A stretch of 64,000 bases of DNA from assembly GCA_018417955.1 (NCBI GenBank), contig JACTVC010000002.1, positions 3,162,001 through 3,226,000 of the forward strand. The letters run 5' to 3'. The notes under the pieces were generated by a model. The model was not told the origin of the DNA, made no database searches, and saw only the letters and a list, made by a program, of their open reading frames with translations. This document shows, in pieces, positions 57,985-64,000 of the stretch. Each line of letters begins with the position of its first letter. Positions within the stretch are counted from its first letter, which is position 1. A program made the position numbers and the translations under genes. The DNA comes from Laccaria trichodermophora. Its lineage: Eukaryota > Basidiomycota > Agaricomycetes > Agaricales > Hydnangiaceae.

Positions 57985-60260
57985 GATTTTCATGATCTTG
58001 AGCTCGTTTGGATAGCCCCACACTCTGTGAAGATGCTCCCCAAAACCGTTTACAAAATGGTTGAGGTTGCGGGGAGCTAGGTCAGTTTCCATTTGCGCTC
58101 TTTTGCCCTTATGCTCACAACTCCCCAGGACCTCAATCTGCTTCGATTTTTGTGATCAAGGACTCGTTCGGATACCCCTACACTCCGCTAAGACGCTCCC
58201 CAAAACCGCTTACAAAACGGGTGAGATCTCGTGGAGCTAGGTCAGTTTCCATTTTCGCTCGTTTGCCCTTATGCTCACAACTCCCCAGGACCCAAATCTG
58301 CTTCGATTTTTGTGATCGAAGACTCGTTCGGATACCCCTACACTCCGTGAAGAGGCACCCGAAAACCGCTCACAAAACGGTTGATGTCTCATGGAGCTAG
58401 GTAAGTTTGTATTTTCGCTCTTTTTCCCCTTGTGCTCACAACTGCCCAGGACCTCAATCTGCTTCGATTTTCGTGATCGAAAACTCGTTCGGATACCCCT
58501 TCACTCCGGGAAGATGCTCCCAAAAACCGCTTACAAAATGGCTTAGGTCTCGTAGAGCTAGGTAAGTTTGTATTTTCGCTATTTTGCCCCTTGTGCTCAC
58601 TACTGCCTAGGACCTCAATCTGCTTCGATTTCCGTGATCGAAGACTCGTTCGGATACCCCTACACTCCGCAAAGACGCTCCTCAAAACCGCTTACAAAAC
58701 GGCTGAGGTCTTGTGGAGCTAGGTCAGTTTCCATTTTCGCTCTTTTGCCCTTATGCTCACAACTCCCCAGGACCTCAATCTGCTTCAATTTTCGTGATCA
58801 AAGACTCGTTCGGATACCCCTCCACTCCGTAAAGACGCTCTCCAAAACCGCTTACAAAACGGTTGAGGTCTCGTGGAGCTAGGTGAGTGTGTATTTTCGC
58901 TTTTTTGCATATATGCTCACAACTCCCCAGGGCCTCAATCTGCTTCGATTTTTGTGATCGAAGACTCGTTCGGATACCCCTTCACTCCGGGAAGATGCTC
59001 CCGAAAACCGCTTACAAAACGGGTGAGGTCTTGTGGAGCTAGGTAAGTTTGTATTTTCGCTATTTTGCCCCTTGTGCTCACTACTGCCTAGGACCTCAAT
59101 GTGCTTCGATTTTCGTGATCGAAGACTCGTTCGGATACCCCTACACTCCGCAAAGACGCTCCTCAAAACCGCTTACAAAATGGCTTAGGTCTCGTAGAGC
59201 TAGGTAAGTTTGTATTTTCGCTATTTTGCCCCTTGTGCTCACTACTGCCTAGGACCTCAATCTGCTTCGATTTTTGTGATCAAGGACTCGTTCGGATACC
59301 CCTACACTCCACTAAGACGCTCCCCAAAACCGCTTACAAAACGGGTGAGATCTCGTGGAGCTAGGTCAGTTTCCATTTTCGCTCTTTTGCTCTTATGCTC
59401 ACAACTCCCCAGGACCCAAATCTGCTTCGATTTTTGTGATCGAAGACTCGTTCGGATACCCATACACTCCGTGAAGAGGCACCCGAAAACCGCTCACAAA
59501 ACGGTTGATGTCTTATGGAGCTAAGTATGTTTGTATTTTCGCTCTTTTTCCCCTTTTGCTCACAACTGCCCAGGACCTCAATCTGCTTCGATTTTCGTGT
59601 TCGAAGGCTCGTTCGGATACCCCTACACTCCGTGAAGACGCTCCTCAAAACCGCTTACAAAACAGTTGAGGTCTCATGGAGCTAAGTATGTTTGTATTTT
59701 CGCTCTTTTTCCCCTTGTGCTCACAACTGCCCAGGACCTCAATCTGCTTCGATTTTCGTGATCGAAAACTCGTTCGGATACCCCTTCACTCCGGGAAGAT
59801 GCTCCCGAAAACCGCTTACAAAACGGGTGAGGTCTTGTGGAGCTAGGTAAGTTTGTATTTTCGCTATTTTGCCCCTTGTGCTCACTACTGCCCAGGACCT
59901 CAATCTGCTTCAATTTTCGTGATCAAAGACTCGTTCGGATACCCCTCCACTCCGTAAAGACGCTCTCCAAAACCGCTTACAAAACGGTTGAGGTCTCGTG
60001 GAGCTAGGTGAGTGTGTATTTTCGCTTTTTTGCATATATGCTCACAACTCCCCAGGGCCTCAATCTGCTTCGTTTTCTGTGGTCAAGGGCTCGTTCGGAT
60101 ACCTCCACACTCCGTGAAGACGCTCCCCAAAGCCGCTTACAAAAAGGTTGAGGTCTCATGGAGCTAGGTGAGTGTGTATTTTCGCTTTTTTGCCCATATG
60201 CTCACAGCTCCCCAGGGCCTCAATATGCCCCATTTTCTGTGATTGAGGGCTCGTTCGGAT
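57985..60260 (+). repeat. 160-bp satellite of E4, about 15 units
   Basis: GGATACCC landmarks recur every 159-162 bp from about 58010 to 60257. The units carry CATTTTCGCTCTTTTGCCC or GTATTTTCGCTATTTTGCCC variants that differ from most E2 units. Frames such as those beginning SFGYPYTPLRRSPK are repeat translations. Confidence 0.9.
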
Positions 60261-60550
60261 ACCCACACACTTCCTAAAAATATGCCACAAAAATTGTCAT
60301 GACCTTAATCATTATATTTTCAATGTAAAGAACTATAGTTACATAAATGTGAAAATAGAGGCAATATAATCATATGTTACAGTCTGACAGTCAAATAGGG
60401 CAGTCCCTCAGCTACCTACATTAATGACAACTTGGGTAGGACTAAAAGCAAGTGATAAGTAAGGAATAGTAAAGTAGACTAGCAAAGCCGTCAATGCCAA
60501 GCAGGCAGCTGATCGTGGGAAGAAATCACTTTCGTGGGAGAAAGTCAAAT

Positions 60551-60627
60551 TTCAGCGTTACCGCGCTGAAAAAAGTCTTGATATCCCGGGTAATAAACGA
60601 GTCTCTTCGTAAACTCAGAGGACTCGT
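60551..60627 (+). other. E4 3' terminus: two hairpins
   Basis: Hairpin 1, 60551-60570 (TTCAGCG / CGCTGAA). Hairpin 2, 60597-60627 (ACGAGTC-TCT / AGA-G-GACTCGT, loop TCGTAAACTC, bulged G). The preceding 290 bp are nearly identical to E2. Confidence 0.78.
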
Positions 60628-60629
60628 AA

Positions 60630-60900
60630 TCCCTGTGGCGCTGTTTAGCTCAATATAATAAAACTCACTAGAGGGTTTTTGACAAAATATGGTGCGATAT
60701 TGTCAGATGACTTGGCTAGATATTTTCCAATGCATTTTGAATCCCTGTGGCGCTGTTTAGCTCAATATAATAGTCACTAGAGGGTTTTTGACAAAATATG
60801 GTGCGATATCGTCGGATGACTTGGCTAGACATATTTTCTGATGCATTTTGAATCCCTGTGGCGCTCTTTAGCTCAATATAATACTGACTAGAGGGTTTTG
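60630..60900. repeat. 113-bp tandem repeat, about 2.4 units
   Basis: Unit: TCCCTGTGGCGCTGTTTAGC...CACTAGAGGGTTTTTGACAA...GACTTGGCTAGATATTTTCC...GCATTTTGAA. With the half unit at 53885-53944 this was a three-unit tandem before E4 arrived. Confidence 0.85.
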
Positions 60901-61289
60901 GAAATTACCAACCCATAGATTGTTCATTCCTCTCGGTTGTTGTTAAACCTTGTTTGAAATTGTAGACACTCCAGGTAATTAGTTAGCTTTTGCAATAACT
61001 TCATGAAAAACTGTGGTTTTACCTATGCTGTTCTAATGCTGTATGCCTACCCTATTTCGTCATGCAGTTCTGTTTCTGAAAACCCTAACCAGTTTGAGGA
61101 ACCACTAACGCCACTAGTATACATTTGTGGCGTATGTTGGTATATGCATATTCTGTCAGTTACCCCTTTACAGGGTCACGTTCTGGACGTTCGATGGAAT
61201 ACCAAACATCCACCCTGATCGCAGCTCGTAGCTGCAGCTGTTGTTGAACTAATGTCCCTTGATAAATTGCTTTTGCTCCAAATAATAGA
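60901..61289. other. Unique spacer, no supported gene
   Basis: A 71-codon plus-strand frame (61003-61218) has no recognisable content. The stretch separates E4's target repeat from E5. Confidence 0.5.
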
Positions 61290-62453
61290 CTTGTGGGTGT
61301 GGGCCAGTGCTGTGCATGGCATGTATGAGTCCTTCCTGTGGACTCTAAATTTAATTGTGGGAAATTGGTCATGTGACCACCATCCTGACATCCCATCAGC
61401 TGCAATAACATGTAATCACTTTATGATTTTCTGAGTTTTGTTCTATATTTGCAAATGGACCCTGAGTCCTGAGCCTAGCCATCAATATTTTAGCAGTGAT
61501 GTGTACTATTCTTATTTTTCGTTTTTTTTTTTTTTTGATTTTATAGCAATTTTTTCCAATTTTATAAATATTTTTCTGTTTATGGTAAAATATTCCCACA
61601 GTCCTGTTTGCATATATCTCAAGAAAGAAGATGGTTAGTTATATTTTGTGACCTATAATAGTATGCTCTATATATCTGTGGTAAATTTCCTTTTTGGGTT
61701 AAAATTCCCATGGCAGCAGAAACACAGCCTCTCACTTAGCTCCATTAACAAAAATTGTAGCCCTTTTGCTTACCTTTACAAATATGTATAAATAATGTCA
61801 TGCAGACCATTCCTCATTGAGAAAAACACAAAATACTGAAAAAATTGGACACTTTTTGGAAATTGTCATGCCTTTTTTACCTTTATCTCAAAGAGCAAGA
61901 AGGCTGGTCTGATGATATAGTCATATTGCATAATATAATAATAATTTTACATAATTATCTTAATTTTCCATATTTAAATATGGACCCTGAACACTGGACA
62001 CAGCCCCTCTACATCATGGCAACAGAAAAAGTATCATTTTTATTTTTTTACTCATTTTTTCTGATTTGCTAGCTATTTTTCTTACATTGTTCTATATTTA
62101 GATATGAACCCTGAACCCTGAACACAGCCCCTTCAACACCATGGCAACAGAGAAGATCCCTCTTAATTTTTGACTATTTTTTTGTGATTTTCTAGCAACT
62201 TTTAGCTGGTTTCTATATTTAGATATTGACCCTGAACCCTGAACACAGCATCTCCAACTTACTAAGCAATATGTTGATTTTCTACACATTTTTTGCCATT
62301 TTATTTGCCATTTTTGCTGATTTTATGGCTGCTTTTCTGCTTAAGAGAAAAGGTTCCCGCGGTGATGAAAGGTAAATCAATCAATGAAAAATTTGCCTAA
62401 GTTCTCAGTTGATAAAGAATGAGTCTTACTCGTAAACTCGTAAGGACTCATAA
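61290..62453 (+). mobile_element. E5: second copy of the E1 element
   Basis: Starts CTTGTGGGTGTGGGCCAGTG and ends at hairpin 62419-62451 (GAGTCTTAC / GTAAGGACTC, loop TCGTAAACTC) plus AA. It is co-linear with E1 but lacks the internal duplication of 7390-7660. Similarity is high throughout, so both copies derive from a recent common source about 54 kb apart. Confidence 0.75.
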
Positions 62454-62891
62454 AAATAGTGAATGAGTGAATTTGTCTGGCGTAGGACTTAGCGTTTTTT
62501 TCCCCATCATTCATCTCAATTATCAACTTCACCTTCTGCTTTGTTGGTATCGCCATGAACTTACATTATCATCACTCAGGTTTGTGTTCTGCTTTTTATT
62601 CAGCCTTTCTGCCACGTTCCTGATATAATGAACTTAGGCCTGTACACACAATCCAGACGGCCAGCCTTTCCTTTGTATCGACCTTCATTTACAGGTATTA
62701 GTTGGACATTCATTCCTCATATCAAGTAGTGGACTCACCTATGATTCTTTTCCCAGAAATTGAATCACGGTCATCCTCTCCAACAATTTCCTCACCTTCT
62801 ATGTCAGATCCCAGCTCGCCAACCAAATTATGTATGTTTATCTCCAATTCGTTGTTGACCTTCATATGTTGATTTCTTGTTATTAGCATCC
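62454..62891. other. Upstream region of the last gene
   Basis: No supported gene. The minus-strand frame 62722-62928 overlaps the start of the following gene and is probably a shadow. Possible 5' untranslated exons cannot be excluded. Confidence 0.4.
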
Positions 62892-64000
62892 ATGCCCTTG
62901 TTCGTAGATGGACCTGCTCTTCGTACATTTTTCAGCAATTCGGTTGCAAAGGGCCAAGAGTCGGTTTCCTCAGCTCAAGCAACCATCTCTAGTCCACCAT
63001 TGTTTCTCTGGCAAATGACATCAGAGCAACTGGTACAGTTTGGTCAGACGAACCCTGAGCAGTTCCAGACGATCCAATCTCACATCTGTGAGTTGGCAGA
63101 CCTTTATCGTTTGAAAACTAGTATGTCGCGACTTTGTCATCTTCAATTGTTATCGTTTTGAGCAACCATAGTTCCACAGAATGCCACCTTCGAGTATCCA
63201 ACAAACATTCTCCTGCATATACCGCTAGACGTTCAGAAGCTTATTCTGGATAACTTGGCCATTCCAGCCTTGCTTAGGCTATCAAAATGCTGCCGTTATC
63301 TATCACATGCAGTTAATGCATATATCATGACACGAATTGAGGGTATTCTAACCTCATTTTCAATTGATCCACACAAGCTTCTGGAAGGCATGGAGACCTG
63401 TGGTGCGTTTATTGGGGGGTCTGTTGCCCTTCTTGCAGTGCTGGCAAATGTCGACAGTTTTGCCCCAAATGATCTTGATATATACGTTCCAGAAGCTCAT
63501 GCTGAAACCTTGGCCAAGCGCATTTTATCCAGGTTCAAATCTGTTGGCGGTCACTCACCAATCTATGATTTGAATCCCGCTATCACTCATGTGGAATGGT
63601 ACACTTCCAATTTCCATCCCCTCATTCATGTCAACATTATCGCCACCAAATCCGCGTCACCCTTGGAGGCCCTATTCCATTCCGGTGCATCCATTACCAT
63701 GAATGCTATAACTGGGCGAGGAATTTTCACTGCTTATGCTGATCTAACAGCCCATAAAATCAGCTTGCTACCTTTCAGTTTATCCCTGCCCACCGCCAAA
63801 CTCTTTCGTGCGGTCAGAACCAGATCATCTTTGCCCCAGGATGAGGCACATACCATTCTCGCTCACTTTGGAATTTCAGTACCAGTTACAGCATTGCCTT
63901 GGGAGTTGATGGAACTTCTCGTTAAAAAGTATAAATCGAGAGTTGGGGTTACCTTTATCCGTGATCTAGCAGTGATCAAGAACCATATCTGTGGAGAGGA
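62892..64000 (+). CDS. F-box-like protein with nucleotidyltransferase-like signature, incomplete
   Basis: Exon 1 from ATG 62892 (MPLFVDGPALRTFFSNSVAK) to 63120, a 51-nt intron 63121-63171 (GTATGT...CATAG), then one open frame to the window edge without a stop. Exon 2 begins PQNATFEYPTNILLHIPLDV, followed by an F-box-like helix region (LDVQKLILDNLAIPALLRLS, CCRYLSHAVNAYI). It then has GAFIGGSVALLAVL ... APNDLDIYVP, the GGS...DxD spacing of polymerase-beta-type nucleotidyltransferase folds, and HAETLAKRI. The family appears in Agaricomycetes as an expanded group of unknown function. Whether the D-x-D pair is catalytic cannot be judged without the missing C-terminal part. The start could lie in an earlier exon. 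Confidence 0.6.

Larger units (their letters stand above)
53945..60629 (+). mobile_element. E4: complete composite satellite-bearing element
   Basis: 6685 bp, from CTTGTGTAAGAGGCCATTGC to GACTCGTAA. Its flanks join to a known uninterrupted sequence: ...GCATTTTGAA before it and TCCCTGTGG... after it, as in intact units at 60738 and 60850. No base needs to be duplicated, so the insertion was between A and T without a target duplication. Modules in order: AT-rich array with an inserted foldback, GACGCACGAA hairpins, TTGGCCAGTCC field, 15 satellite units, unique tail, two terminal hairpins. No coding capacity beyond repeat-derived frames. Confidence 0.78.

Noticed and set aside
53945..60629. Canonical Helitron
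   Set aside because: The ends are not TC...CTRR and no Rep/helicase gene is present. Only the hairpin, the A^T target and the tandem interior agree, so I use 'Helitron-like' as a hypothesis only.

Overview
The window reads as a piece of a filamentous basidiomycete (Agaricomycetes) nuclear genome. Genes have many short introns (about 40-60 nt, GTRNGY...YAG), and the recognisable families are mushroom-type: a Tnp2 (CACTA/En-Spm class) transposase, a Ty1/copia element primed by a half-tRNA-iMet type site, F-box/LRR proteins, a JmjC-like oxygenase, WD40-membrane proteins and several Agaricomycete-type proteins of unknown function. No rRNA, convincing tRNA, CRISPR array or bacterial-type operon is visible. 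More than half of the window is repetitive and non-coding.

Layout. 1-2.2 kb: no gene, two degenerate repeats. 2.2-6.4 kb (-): a Tnp2 transposase pseudogene with four in-frame TGA codons. 7.1-9.1 kb: AT-rich repeats E1 and E1b, the latter cutting off the 3' end of a JmjC-like gene (9.1-12.8 kb, -). 14.1-30.4 kb: a large composite repeat E2. It contains AT-rich arrays, fold-back hairpins, a motif field and a 160-bp satellite, and is interrupted by a 5.19-kb element with inverted termini and an 8-bp duplication, and by a young intact copia element. 30.4-53.8 kb: gene-bearing interval with three WD40-type genes (the 39-kb and 43-kb genes carry C-terminal membrane segments), a repeat-rich unknown gene, a gene with a 'GMSSDE' motif, an ABCC-transporter relic, two unknown genes, an F-box/LRR gene and another unknown gene. 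A 190-bp repeat, E3, sits at 50.45 kb. 53.9-60.6 kb: E4, a second full copy of the composite repeat. 61.3-62.45 kb: E5, a second copy of E1. 62.9 kb to the end: an F-box-like gene with a nucleotidyltransferase-like signature that runs off the window.

The main result is that E1, E1b, E2, E3, E4 and E5 look like one family of non-coding elements. Where a 5' end is present it begins near CTTGTG, and the 3' end is a conserved bulged hairpin (GAGTC...GACTC around the loop TCGTAAACTC) followed by RTAA. The stem shows compensatory changes between subfamilies. E4 sits in a recognisable target, a 113-bp tandem unit, cut cleanly between A and T without a target duplication. This resembles Helitron/Helentron biology (3' hairpin, A^T target, internal tandem arrays), but the terminal bases are not canonical and no Rep/helicase gene is in the window. 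I regard this as the candidate undescribed system. Three genes end by running head-on into the hairpin terminus of such an element.

Gene models are hand-read. Exon ends are given only where splice sites and frame agree, and several hypothetical genes are outlines rather than finished models.
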